Positions 15,047 to 23,343 of a DNA stretch of 44,064 bases are shown here, one piece after another. Position 1 is the stretch's first letter. Each line of letters starts with the position of its first letter. A model generated the notes under the pieces. It made no database searches, was not told where the DNA came from, and saw only the letters and a list, made by a program, of their open reading frames with translations. The DNA is from Physcocola sp002396385 (lineage in GTDB: Bacteria > Bacteroidota > Bacteroidia > Bacteroidales > Paludibacteraceae): positions 1 through 44,064 of the forward strand of contig CAMNDM010000030.1 of the NCBI GenBank assembly GCA_946535435.1, read 5' to 3'. The translations under genes were made by a program, and so were the position numbers.

Positions 15047-16045
15047 TTATTGGAATCTGCGATTGGTCCATTCAATAAACCGGAAATCCCTTGTTTTACT
15101 TTCTTCCTCTTTTTCACCCGTAATGGGACGTAATTTTTTAACCGTAGTGGTTTCTTTCGGCCAACCGTTGGTCCAGTATCTTACAATGTGGGTGTTGGTC
15201 ACTTCAATTGCCGGCCATCCGGTTGTTTTCTTAAAAACTTTATTGAGACTGTCAACCATATCCTCACCTACAAGTTGCTCCATTTTCCCTCCGACCAAAG
15301 CCTGAACAGTCTCCGGAGAAAAGCTAACCGTCTGTTTGGCAAAAACAACGTAGTCTTCGTCTGTTCCGTATTCATCGGGTTGGTCTTTCCCGCTGTAGAC
15401 GTAAGTGGTTCCATTTTCATTTGCTACAGTGGTGTCTTTCATGCCGAAAGCCTGTCCGTGGTAGCCAAAAAGGAGAAACATTTCTTCATAGAGATTCCAA
15501 AGGTCAGCCTCCGTTTTTGCCGAATTTAACAGCATTTCTTTCATATCTTTCTTTTTTATCAGTTTCTCCATTTCAGGATCCTCTTTGTACCAGTATTTTA
15601 CGCATTCATCTGCATATTTTTTCCATTGTGACATAATCTGCTTGCTGTTCTCTATTTTAACCAGGGTGCCATATTCATCTGTCACAAAAACCGGTTTCAT
15701 TTTTTTCTCTATGCTTTCGGTTGCTTTGCCCATTTTTACCCCGATTTTTCCAAATTCGGTAAGAATTGAATCGGAGGCATAAGTGGTACCGAGCGGAGTG
15801 TATTCGATACGATAACCCTCATCGGAAGCAGAAAGGACAACCAACTGGATCTTCGACTTCATATTGATGTCGTAAAGGGTATCTTTTCCGACGTATTTCG
15901 GAGTCATATGGGTGTATTCGTAAATAACGGTGTCCCCTTTATTGAAATAGGCAACTACATTGACAATAGAGTCTTTGGAATTAATTTGTGCCTGACAAAC
16001 AAAAGCCGAGACGATAGTGAAAACGAGTAGGAGAAACTTCTTCAT
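15047..16045 (-). CDS. Secreted protein of unknown function
   Basis: A 332-residue protein with a clear signal peptide (MKKFLLLVFTIVSAFVCQA). The mature part alternates beta-type segments (VIYEYTHMTPKYVG, MKSKIQLVVLSASDEGYRIEYTPLGT) with a helical middle (about 120-185) rich in Lys and Glu. I recognise no family. The pattern resembles the unassigned periplasmic or outer-membrane-associated proteins frequent in Bacteroidales. It lies 61 bases downstream of the preceding minus-strand gene and stands alone after a terminator at about 16140. Confidence 0.5.
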   Translation of the reverse strand: MKKFLLLVFTIVSAFVCQAQINSKDSIVNVVAYFNKGDTVIYEYTHMTPKYVGKDTLYDINMKSKIQLVVLSASDEGYRIEYTPLGTTYASDSILTEFGKIGVKMGKATESIEKKMKPVFVTDEYGTLVKIENSKQIMSQWKKYADECVKYWYKEDPEMEKLIKKKDMKEMLLNSAKTEADLWNLYEEMFLLFGYHGQAFGMKDTTVANENGTTYVYSGKDQPDEYGTDEDYVVFAKQTVSFSPETVQALVGGKMEQLVGEDMVDSLNKVFKKTTGWPAIEVTNTHIVRYWTNGWPKETTTVKKLRPITGEKEEESKTRDFRFIEWTNRRFQ

Positions 16046-16134
16046 TAGATTATCTATTATTTTACAAAAACATTATTTTCATAATAGCAGCAAATTAACC
16101 TTAAAGAGGTGCATAGCAGAGGTTGCTATTTCTG

Positions 16135-16171
16135 AAAAAACAAACGGAGGTGCGTACGTATCTCCGTTTGT
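16135..16171 (-). terminator. Rho-independent terminator of the flavodiiron gene
   Basis: Stem ACAAACGGAG (16140-16149) / CTCCGTTTGT (16162-16171), a perfect 10 bp with a 12-base loop; T-runs flank it in both directions, so it may act on both strands. It lies 31 bases after the flavodiiron stop codon. Confidence 0.85.
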
Positions 16172-16201
16172 TTTTTTTAGAACACTGCAGGTGGCAGCTG
16201 T

Positions 16202-17368
16202 TTATTTCAAAATGGCGTCGGCAAGCTGTTCGAGACTAGCGATGTCCGTTTTTTTCATCCGACTCTTGATAGTCACAACCGTGTCGACAATCTCGATGTT
16301 TTTCATTTCTTCCAGCATTGCGCGCATAATTCTACCAGAGACTGGCGCCCACGATCCGTTTTCAATAATACCCACACGGCGCTTCTGGTAGGTTTTCAGT
16401 TGCAGGTGGTGCAGGAAGTCGTGCATAGCTGGCGACATATTACCATCGTAAGTAGGAGCCGCAATCACCATAGCGTTGTAGCGGAAGGCATCTTCAACAG
16501 CCTCGTGTAAGTCGTCGCGGTTCAGGTCTGCAATGGCAACCTTCTTTGCGCCTTTGGCTTTAAGAATTTCCGCCATCTTCTTCGCAGCTTCGGCAGTTCC
16601 GCCATGGAAGGTGGCGTAAGCGACAAGCACGCCCTCGTTTTCGGGCTCGTACTTGCTCCAGGTGTCGTATATTCCAATATAGTATTCGAGGTTCTCGGTA
16701 AGGACAGGACCGTGGAGCGGACAGATGGTCTTAATGTCGAGGTTGGCGGCCTTTTTTAGCAGGTTCTGCACCTGCACACCATATTTACCTACAATATTGA
16801 AATAGTAGCGGCGGGCCTCACATGCCCAGTCGCCGTCGTACTTGCTAAGGGCGCCGAATTTTCCGAATGCGTCAGCGGCAAACAGCACTTTTTCGCTTTG
16901 TTCGTAGGTCATCATCACTTCAGGCCAGTGTATCATAGGTGCCATAATAAAGGAAAGGATATGCTGTCCCAGTGCCAGTGTATCGCCCTCTTTCACTGCA
17001 TTGAGTTTACCGCTGAAATCAACGCCATCGAAAAACTGTGGAAACATCTTTACAGCCTGTGCGGTGCAGTATATTTGCGCGTTGGGATATTGTTCTGTAA
17101 AGGCGGTAATGCTGCCAGCGTGGTCGGGCTCCATATGTTGAACAATCAGGAAGTCTGGCGTGCGCGCACCCAGTTCCTTTTTCAGGTTTGCAAGCCAATC
17201 GCTGGTCTTCCTTGCATCCACAGTATCCATTACAGCCACTTTCTCGTCGAGAATGAGGTATGAGTTGTACGACATGCCTTCAGGAACCTTGTATTGGCCT
17301 TCGAACAAGTCGATGTCCAAATCGTCTACACCAATATATTTGATGTTGTTAGAAAAATTTTCTGCCAT
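16202..17368 (-). CDS. fprA: Flavodiiron protein (A-type, FprA/ROO-like)
   Basis: A 388-residue protein that reduces O2 to water and/or NO to N2O in the cytoplasm, protecting anaerobes. The metallo-beta-lactamase half carries the full diiron ligand set: His78-x-Glu80-x-Asp82-His83 in QHMEPDHAGS, His147 in MIHWPE, Asp166 in FAADAFG and His219 in CPLHGP. The flavodoxin half begins near residue 245 (VLVAYATFHGGTAEAAKKM) and binds FMN. Length and domain order are those of class A. No rubredoxin or reductase is adjacent. The gene forms its own unit with promoter and terminator. Confidence 0.92.
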   Translation of the reverse strand: MAENFSNNIKYIGVDDLDIDLFEGQYKVPEGMSYNSYLILDEKVAVMDTVDARKTSDWLANLKKELGARTPDFLIVQHMEPDHAGSITAFTEQYPNAQIYCTAQAVKMFPQFFDGVDFSGKLNAVKEGDTLALGQHILSFIMAPMIHWPEVMMTYEQSEKVLFAADAFGKFGALSKYDGDWACEARRYYFNIVGKYGVQVQNLLKKAANLDIKTICPLHGPVLTENLEYYIGIYDTWSKYEPENEGVLVAYATFHGGTAEAAKKMAEILKAKGAKKVAIADLNRDDLHEAVEDAFRYNAMVIAAPTYDGNMSPAMHDFLHHLQLKTYQKRRVGIIENGSWAPVSGRIMRAMLEEMKNIEIVDTVVTIKSRMKKTDIASLEQLADAILK

Positions 17369-17392
17369 TTTTTTAAATTATTTATATATCTA

Positions 17393-17422
17393 CAAAAATA
17401 GTGTTTTTGCATGAATTCCAAC
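17393..17422 (-). promoter_or_regulatory. Predicted promoter of the flavodiiron gene
   Basis: On the minus strand: GTTG (17419-17422), 18 bp, TATTTTTG (17393-17400). The ATG at 17368 is about 25 bases from the box. Confidence 0.5.
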
Positions 17423-17580
17423 CATGTTTGCTCGTATATATATCTGCAACCGTATATCCGAACCAAACATGTACAGAAAGCTGTGCATAGAAAACTGACA
17501 AAAACTAACTAAACAACGCGCCAAGAGTTTTTTAAAAAATAGGAGATTATAATGGGAAAAACGTTAGACAGAGCATAAAC

Positions 17581-17659
17581 AAAAAAAATTATGGAGCGTT
17601 ATCCCAACGCTCCATAATCTAAAAACCTTAACTATGAAAAATCTATCTGTTTTGTTTAC
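17581..17659 (-). ncRNA. Predicted small RNA, tandem copy 1
   Basis: A 79-base block is identical, base for base, to 17840-17918. On the minus strand it runs from 5 bases downstream of a TATCTTTG box (17664-17671; CTTG at 17693-17696 as -33, 21-bp spacer) to a strong terminator: stem ATTATGGAGCGTT / AACGCTCCATAAT (17588-17618, loop GGGAT) followed by a run of about seven T. The conserved block therefore coincides with the predicted transcript of about 78 bases. The plus strand also has a tiny ORF (MKNLSVLF...), but the hairpin there lies upstream of it, which fits a leader peptide poorly. I cannot match it to a named RNA family. Confidence 0.6.
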
Positions 17660-17663
17660 ACCA

Positions 17664-17696
17664 CAAAGATAATACTTTTTTTGAAAAGTGTACAAG
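17664..17696 (-). promoter_or_regulatory. Promoter of small RNA copy 1
   Basis: TATCTTTG (17664-17671) and CTTG (17693-17696), 21 bp apart, on the minus strand. Confidence 0.55.
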
Positions 17697-17839
17697 TAAA
17701 ACACAAAAAAATAATTTTTTATCGTGTTTTTTTACTCTAAACTGGAAGTAGTAGGCGTCTTATCAGAGATAATGCGCAAAAAGACGGTTGTCGTGAGCCT
17801 AGAAAAACTTACTGAGGAGGTATTGCGTTAGAAAGAGCT

Positions 17840-17918
17840 AAAAAAAATTATGGAGCGTTATCCCAACGCTCCATAATCTAAAAACCTTAACTATGAAAAA
17901 TCTATCTGTTTTGTTTAC
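17840..17918 (-). ncRNA. Predicted small RNA, tandem copy 2
   Basis: Identical to copy 1 over all 79 bases, 259 bp away. It has its own TATCTTTG box at 17925-17932, here 6 bases from the start of the block; the -33 region is weak. The sequence between the copies (17660-17839) is not conserved; it holds only a 19-codon ORF at 17772-17831 that I do not trust. Identity restricted to the predicted transcript argues that the RNA itself is under selection or was recently duplicated. Confidence 0.6.
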
Positions 17919-17924
17919 GTAGTA

Positions 17925-17932
17925 CAAAGATA
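17925..17932 (-). promoter_or_regulatory. -7 box of small RNA copy 2
   Basis: TATCTTTG on the minus strand, identical to the box of copy 1. No good -33 element is seen at the expected distance. Confidence 0.45.
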
Positions 17933-18186
17933 ATATAATTTTTTAAACTTGGTAAGAAAATGCGTTTTTTTTATCAAAAAAACACAAATAGTTTTATATC
18001 AACTTGCCTTGTCCACCTGAAAGTTAGGAAATCCTCTTTTCCTATATTTTGCATATACTTCAAATAATGCAGACAGAATTAAATGACAATGGGGGAATGC
18101 TGTTGTGAAACAGTCATCCCCCCATTCTTTTACAGTTAATCTATGAAAGTGCGACAGAAACTATTTATCTGCAAGCAGCAATCTGA

Positions 18187-18657
18187 TTAATAGGCATTAT
18201 CGGCGTACTTGCTGATGTTGCTGAAGATAATCTTCATCAGTCGCTGAACCTCAAGCACGTCTTTTTCCGACATACCGGCAAAACCGTCTTGAAGAGCTTC
18301 TGCGGTAGCCTCCTTAACCTTTGTTTTCAAGGTGTTGGCCTTGGCAGTCAGCGAGATAATGTTCGATCTGCGGTCTTCCTTGCCCATCTTTCTAGTAACA
18401 AGCTTGGCCTTTTCCATAAGGTCAAGAATGCGGGTGATGCTCGGTTTGTCCTTTTCCGTACGCTCGGCAATCTCCCTTTGGGTAACGCCGTCTTTGTGCC
18501 ACAAGGTAGAAAGAACCGCAACCTGCGATGGAGTGAGGTCAATTTTCTTTTCTTGTAGTTTCTTGCGTAGTGTAGCGTTAAGCGCATTCGTAACCTTACC
18601 ACTCAGTAGAGCGTAAACAATTTCCACGTCTACCTTTTTCTCAATGTTCTCAATCAT
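18187..18657 (-). CDS. MarR-family transcriptional regulator (copy 2), divergent from the eCIS tape-measure gene
   Basis: A 156-residue winged-helix protein with the MarR core (TPSQVAVLSTLWHKDGVTQREIAERTEKDKPSITRILDLMEKA, about 41-84) and wing (DRRSNIISLT). About 70% identical to the MarR protein at 5916-6395. It is transcribed away from the eCIS plus-strand genes, and the 278-bp intergenic region carries its promoter, so it could repress or sense for the eCIS. That role is an inference from position only. Confidence 0.88.
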   Translation of the reverse strand: MIENIEKKVDVEIVYALLSGKVTNALNATLRKKLQEKKIDLTPSQVAVLSTLWHKDGVTQREIAERTEKDKPSITRILDLMEKAKLVTRKMGKEDRRSNIISLTAKANTLKTKVKEATAEALQDGFAGMSEKDVLEVQRLMKIIFSNISKYADNAY

Positions 18658-18699
18658 AATAACAATGTAATAGTTTAAGAGTTAATAGTGTAGTTTTTG

Positions 18700-18729
18700 C
18701 AAATATAGTTATTATTGACAAATAACAAT
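18700..18729 (-). promoter_or_regulatory. Promoter of marR copy 2
   Basis: On the minus strand: ATTG (18726-18729), 18 bp, TATATTTG (18700-18707). The ATG is at 18657. Confidence 0.5.
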
Positions 18730-18853
18730 AATTTTGGCGAATATTTTTTGCGTTAAATGTTGATTTTTCTTTACGGATGTCAAAAAAATGATATAATTAG
18801 GAAATAAAGTGTTCTGTATTGGGTATATAAACAAACATTGGTCTCATAAAAAG

Positions 18854-18970
18854 ATGAACGAGGCGAAAATTAATACTATTAGATTATGGGAAAAGAACGT
18901 TATTATGATTATTTTTGTATTGTTACTATTCTGTTATGCATTCAAACACGATACATCGCCTCTCGCTTGA
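18854..18970 (+). CDS. Possible 38-residue single-pass membrane peptide overlapping the tape-measure start
   Basis: The ORF starts MNEAKINTIRLWEKN and contains one hydrophobic segment (VIMIIFVLLLFCYAF). It overlaps the first 35 bases of the tape-measure gene in another frame. A positively charged segment followed by a membrane span is typical of real microproteins, and the overlap could couple translation. It may be chance in AT-rich DNA; a TATTTTTG box at 18910-18917 inside it suggests the region may instead be the promoter of the tape-measure gene. Confidence 0.25.
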   Translation: MNEAKINTIRLWEKNVIMIIFVLLLFCYAFKHDTSPLA

Positions 18971-20756
18971 ACTCAAAATGCAAGCCAGTTCCAACGCCAA
19001 CCCTTATGGCTTGTCGGAAACAATATATAGGGAGTATTTTGAGAATGCTATTTCTGAAGTTATTGAGCACTATGGAGCAAACAACAATCTAGCAATTGAA
19101 CACATCAATGTAGATTTGGGTGAAATCTGCAAAGAAGATATTCCACTGGCGCTAAAAAAAGCACTCTGCGAGGAACTAGACAAGCAGATAATTGCTATAA
19201 AGCCACATGTAGGTAATAGAGACTCAAATAACGATATATATACATCGGAAACTAATTATAATGCCCTGGGCAAAATTGATTATTTTATACACTTCCTCTG
19301 CACGGGCTTAATGCCATGGTACGACGAGCCTGCATTGTTCAACCCAGAAACAGCTCTTTCTGAGGCGATTGAATCGTTCCACGATAAAAATGCACTGCTT
19401 TTCTTCTTTGAAAAAATCAAGTGTAACAGCGCGGCTTTAATCAGGCTGAACCAAATTGCGACGAAAGAGCAACTCACAACCATTGAAAACTATCTGGCCG
19501 ATGTATTATACCACGATAAAACCCAGTCTCCGATTCTTCAGCCGACCGATCGGGTGTCGAATGTTGTTTTTGGTCGTATTTCTGACAATATAGACCAGAC
19601 GGATTTGGACAAAGGTGACACAAAACTCGAGGGCAACCGCACTGCGATTAGGGAAAGTCAACAAAACATAGCAGATACTTTAAAAAACAGTAGGGAGGAA
19701 AACATCGAAATTGAAATCTCCCCCTCTCTCCCTGTTACGCACACTGTCAACTCCAGCCCCTTTGAAGACAAGGACTATGAATGTGAAACGTATACACAAC
19801 AAAAAAATAGCATTGAAAAAGGATCTCTTTCTGCTACAGAGGCTATAGACATTACGGGAAATGCCGCATTGGAAACTTCTAATAAGGTTGTCTATAACGA
19901 TATTGAACGAAATCTGGCTGAAACCGAGGAAAGGGAGAACCCTGGTAGTGATGCGGTGTCCGTAGTCCATTGTGAACAAGTTTCAGACGGCAATAGTTCC
20001 GATGTTCTTATTCCAACGTCAGGCGAGGCTGTTGCCGCAACTCGTAAAGGAAGGGCTGCAAACGAATATCGTACGAGTTCGGCTGACAAACCGGTGGACG
20101 ATGATGTCCTTGTGGTACCAAATAAAAGAGATAATGAATCCAACTACAACCAGATTACACTTTCCGACAGGCAATTGTCGGAAAATTTGGACCGCTTATA
20201 CGAGCAAACCCGGAAGTATGCCGATTTTATGACGTTGAAAGACGAGAGGATCCCCACCAACTCTGCCGGACTTATCATCTTAAATCCGTTCATCGTGCCT
20301 TTCTTTGAAAGGTTGGGACTTTTGGACGAAGAGCATCAGTTCAAAAGTTGTGAGAAAGCCGTCCGAGCTGTCCACCTGTTGGCATACCTTGCAGGTACTG
20401 AAACAGAAGACACTTACAGCAACTTTCCGTTAGAAAAAGTGTTGTGCGGATTAGACACGAACTTTCCTGTAAACACCCCCTTCGAAATCCTTCCCAATGA
20501 GGAAGAGGAAGCAGAAAACCTTCTTAATACAGTCTGCCAACGCTGGAAACCACTGAACAACACTTCTATAGAAGGGTTGCGGCTGTCGTTTCTGCAAAGA
20601 CATGGTACCATTGAATACGATGATGGTATGATTCTGGTCAGGGTTGAGGGCAAAACCCTGGACATTCTGATGGAAGATTTACCATGGGGCACATCGATGT
20701 TCCTGCTCCCTTGGGTTAAACCTATGTTTTATGTGGAATGGCAACCGGCCGAATAA
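18936..20756 (+). CDS. eCIS tape-measure protein (CIS_TMP family, Afp14-like)
   Basis: A 606-residue protein; I chose the ATG at 18936 because family members begin directly with the His-rich segment seen here (MHSNTIHRLSLELKM), giving no role to the seven residues before it. The N-terminal part contains LAIEHINVDLGEI (about 57-69). A long Glu/Ser/Thr-rich linker follows (about 200-410). The C-terminal conserved block reads NSAGLIILNPFIVPFFERLGLL, RAVHLLAYLA, PLEKVLCGL and LPWGTSMFLLPW, the signature of contractile-injection tape-measure proteins, which set tube length. It lies 21 bases upstream of the ATPase gene, in an operon with it and opposite to the main eCIS operon. Confidence 0.85.
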   Translation: MHSNTIHRLSLELKMQASSNANPYGLSETIYREYFENAISEVIEHYGANNNLAIEHINVDLGEICKEDIPLALKKALCEELDKQIIAIKPHVGNRDSNNDIYTSETNYNALGKIDYFIHFLCTGLMPWYDEPALFNPETALSEAIESFHDKNALLFFFEKIKCNSAALIRLNQIATKEQLTTIENYLADVLYHDKTQSPILQPTDRVSNVVFGRISDNIDQTDLDKGDTKLEGNRTAIRESQQNIADTLKNSREENIEIEISPSLPVTHTVNSSPFEDKDYECETYTQQKNSIEKGSLSATEAIDITGNAALETSNKVVYNDIERNLAETEERENPGSDAVSVVHCEQVSDGNSSDVLIPTSGEAVAATRKGRAANEYRTSSADKPVDDDVLVVPNKRDNESNYNQITLSDRQLSENLDRLYEQTRKYADFMTLKDERIPTNSAGLIILNPFIVPFFERLGLLDEEHQFKSCEKAVRAVHLLAYLAGTETEDTYSNFPLEKVLCGLDTNFPVNTPFEILPNEEEEAENLLNTVCQRWKPLNNTSIEGLRLSFLQRHGTIEYDDGMILVRVEGKTLDILMEDLPWGTSMFLLPWVKPMFYVEWQPAE

Positions 20757-20777
20757 CAAGAAAGAATACGACGAATT

Positions 20778-22100
20778 ATGAATAGCGCATTTATTGAGAA
20801 AGAACTGGCATGGTACACCAGGGTTTTAGTAACCCGCTTGAAACTTTATTTCAACCAAGAGGCAGACTGTTCCGACATCTACTCTCTTCTACCGCCACCC
20901 GCCGACGGAGAACAGGGCGCCTACGCCCGCTTTATAGAAAAACACAGATTAGAGTTTAACGACCGTATTTTTCTGATGACGGCGTTTGTCCCCTTTATCA
21001 AACCGCAACAGTTCGACTGTTTCAACGTGAAGAACTCCGACACCGGACTCCGTTTTGTAGAATTCGGTTGCGAAGAAAAGGGAAACAACGTATTGCCTAC
21101 TCTCGAAACCGCGCTGTTCATTTTGGCAGGAAGCGACACTGCAAAAAAAATTGAGCTGGCCAGCTACTTTAAAACACATGGGTTGTTCAATAGAAAAGCA
21201 TTTTATAGAGTCGATTCAGAAGCCAGCGGCACCTTCTCGTCAATGGTCATCAGTCCGTCGGAAGAACTGGTCGACACCCTTATATTAAACAAACCATTCT
21301 GCCCACAGTTTTCGTCTCACTTTCCGGCAAGGAGGGTTAGCACCAATCGCAGTTGGGACGAACTGGTGTTGAGCGAACAGACTCTGCGGCAGCTTAACGA
21401 TATAAAATTATGGGTGAAATATGGCGAGAAAGTGCGCAGCGACTGGCATTTGGCAACCAAGATAAAGCCCGGCTACAGAGCCCTTTTCTTCGGACCTCCG
21501 GGAAGCGGCAAGACCTTTACCGCTACCCTGCTCGGCAAAGAGACCGGGAAAGAGGTGTATTGCGTCGACCTGTCGATGGTGGTATCGAAATACATAGGTG
21601 AAACAGAAAAGAACCTGGCAAAGGTGTTCGAGTTTGCAGAAGACAAAGACTGGATACTGCTGTTTGACGAGGCCGACTCGCTATTCGGCAAGCGCACCAG
21701 TGTGAAAGACGCGCACGACCGCTATGCCAACCAAGAGGTGGCCTACCTGCTGCAACGCATAGAGGCGTACAACGGACTGGTCATCCTATCCACCAATTTG
21801 CGTGACAACGTCGACGAAGCCTTCTCGCGCCGTTTCCAGTCCATCATCCACTTCCCGATGCCCGATGCCGGTCAGCGCGAGTTGCTCTGGAAAGAGACCT
21901 TTTCGCCCATCTGCACATTTGAAGATGAGACCATCATAAAGACGATTGCCGAAAAGTACGAACTTTCAGGCGGCTCCATTCTGAACGTTGTGGAGTACTG
22001 CTCCATACTGGCCATGAGCCGCAACTCCTCTACCATCCTGAACGAAGACCTAAAAGAAGGAATCAAAAGGGAACTGGCTAAAGAGGGGAAGATGATGTGA
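20778..22100 (+). CDS. eCIS AAA+ ATPase (Afp15-like)
   Basis: A 440-residue cytoplasmic AAA+ ATPase. Walker A GPPGSGKT is near residue 240, Walker B LLFDEADSLFG near 295, and the arginine-finger region NLRDNVDEAFSRRFQ near 345. The N-terminal 200 residues are specific to this class. ATPases of this type (Afp15/Pvc15) are needed for assembly or cargo loading of the particle and are a marker of eCIS. The last codon is only 7 bases from the stop codon of the converging M35-like effector gene, with no terminator between. Confidence 0.9.
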   Translation: MNSAFIEKELAWYTRVLVTRLKLYFNQEADCSDIYSLLPPPADGEQGAYARFIEKHRLEFNDRIFLMTAFVPFIKPQQFDCFNVKNSDTGLRFVEFGCEEKGNNVLPTLETALFILAGSDTAKKIELASYFKTHGLFNRKAFYRVDSEASGTFSSMVISPSEELVDTLILNKPFCPQFSSHFPARRVSTNRSWDELVLSEQTLRQLNDIKLWVKYGEKVRSDWHLATKIKPGYRALFFGPPGSGKTFTATLLGKETGKEVYCVDLSMVVSKYIGETEKNLAKVFEFAEDKDWILLFDEADSLFGKRTSVKDAHDRYANQEVAYLLQRIEAYNGLVILSTNLRDNVDEAFSRRFQSIIHFPMPDAGQRELLWKETFSPICTFEDETIIKTIAEKYELSGGSILNVVEYCSILAMSRNSSTILNEDLKEGIKRELAKEGKMM

Positions 22101-22107
22101 GGAGAAA

Positions 22108-23331
22108 TTATCCTCTTGTAGGATTTCCATTATATAAAAACGTTTTATAATCATCACGAGACCATTTCCCTTCTTTCTTCTCTACATATTTATCATCAAA
22201 AGCTGAATAAATCGTTGACTCAACCCACTGAGAAAATATCCCGTAAGAGGATGCATTATTTAAAAGAGAACGTTTCTTTTCTCTTACTTCGGTATCTATC
22301 TTGGACTTTTTAAATTTTTTATTTACTCCATGAATAAACACTTCTGTTCTATTGTCTTGCTTTTCAAAATAAGTTATATCACTTGTACCACACAAGTTAT
22401 GACTAAGTTCATGTATAATACATGTAGCTAAGTATAATTGATCAGCCCATTCATAAGATGGGTTGTAAATATTTGAATTTATTGATATTGTATTTGGATT
22501 TTCCATATCTTTTTTATTATAGTAATTAACAGTAAGTCCATCAACGATTTTCCCTAAATACATTAAATTTGATATACCACTTATCGTAACATTATTAATT
22601 CCATTTTTCATCTTTTCATAATTACTTATAACTATATCAACATCCTCCTGTTTAACTATTTTTGTATTAAAACAATAAGTGAACAATCCTGTATATTTTC
22701 CATTTTTAATATGGTCCAAAACAGAAATTGAATTATCTATCATTTTTTTTGCCAATAATATACCCCTATCCAATTTTGGCAGATTATCAGGTCCATACAA
22801 TTTACCGTTTGGCTCTCTCCCCACCTTTCCAGTCCCCTGCACCACATGCGTCAATTCGTGCGCCATAAGGTGCTGTCCTTCCCGAGTGTTAGGCGAGAAC
22901 TGACCTTTGTTGAAGTAGATATCGTTGCCTAATGTAAAGGCTTTAGCAGACAAACTTTTGTTCATAGCCTCCGCCTGGTTGTCGGTATGGATTCTGACAT
23001 TAGAAAAATCACGCCCGAAACCACTTTCCATCATATTACGCAACCCGTCGGGCATGGCTCTACCACCACCTTTTGCCTGCGCCAACTGGCTCTCCATTGC
23101 TGCTGACACCGCAACGCCGCCACCAGACGACCCATTGCTGATTTCACGGCGTATGGTTCCGCCATTGACCACCGTATCGGCCATAGCGTCAGCCTCCTTT
23201 TCATCGTGGTCGCCAGGGTTGGTCATCTCCAGTTTGGCATGGACTATAGTTTGTGAGGGCCGCACATTCTTGCACGAGGCCATAGTCGAATTATTCTTGT
23301 CTTGTCGAAATTGGTGTGATAGTTGGTGCAT
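22108..23331 (-). CDS. eCIS-associated DUF4157 protein with a C-terminal M35/aspzincin-like metalloprotease domain
   Basis: A 407-residue protein, the last gene of the main eCIS operon. Residues about 25-172 are the DUF4157/eCIS-core domain (GFGRDFSNVRIHTD at 104-117, HELTH at 158-162), the usual mark of eCIS cargo. The C-terminal domain (about 185-407) has a second zinc motif, HELSH (307-311), followed by GTSDITY (315-321). The HExxH plus GTxDxxY combination is the signature of M35 deuterolysin / peptidyl-Lys metalloendopeptidases, where the Asp is the third zinc ligand. I infer a protease toxin delivered by the particle. The C-terminal part is visibly more AT-rich than the N-terminal part, as expected for a swapped toxin module. 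No immunity gene is evident. Confidence 0.8.
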   Translation of the reverse strand: MHQLSHQFRQDKNNSTMASCKNVRPSQTIVHAKLEMTNPGDHDEKEADAMADTVVNGGTIRREISNGSSGGGVAVSAAMESQLAQAKGGGRAMPDGLRNMMESGFGRDFSNVRIHTDNQAEAMNKSLSAKAFTLGNDIYFNKGQFSPNTREGQHLMAHELTHVVQGTGKVGREPNGKLYGPDNLPKLDRGILLAKKMIDNSISVLDHIKNGKYTGLFTYCFNTKIVKQEDVDIVISNYEKMKNGINNVTISGISNLMYLGKIVDGLTVNYYNKKDMENPNTISINSNIYNPSYEWADQLYLATCIIHELSHNLCGTSDITYFEKQDNRTEVFIHGVNKKFKKSKIDTEVREKKRSLLNNASSYGIFSQWVESTIYSAFDDKYVEKKEGKWSRDDYKTFLYNGNPTRG

Positions 23332-23343
23332 AAGATGTAGATG

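Noticed and set aside
17632..17672. Leader peptide MKNLSVLF with attenuator on the plus strand
   Set aside because: The hairpin lies before, not after, the ORF; the two copies end differently; and a promoter-to-terminator unit on the minus strand explains the conserved block better.
17772..17831. A 19-codon ORF between the two small RNA copies
   Set aside because: Too short, no ribosome-binding support beyond chance, and not repeated or conserved within the window.
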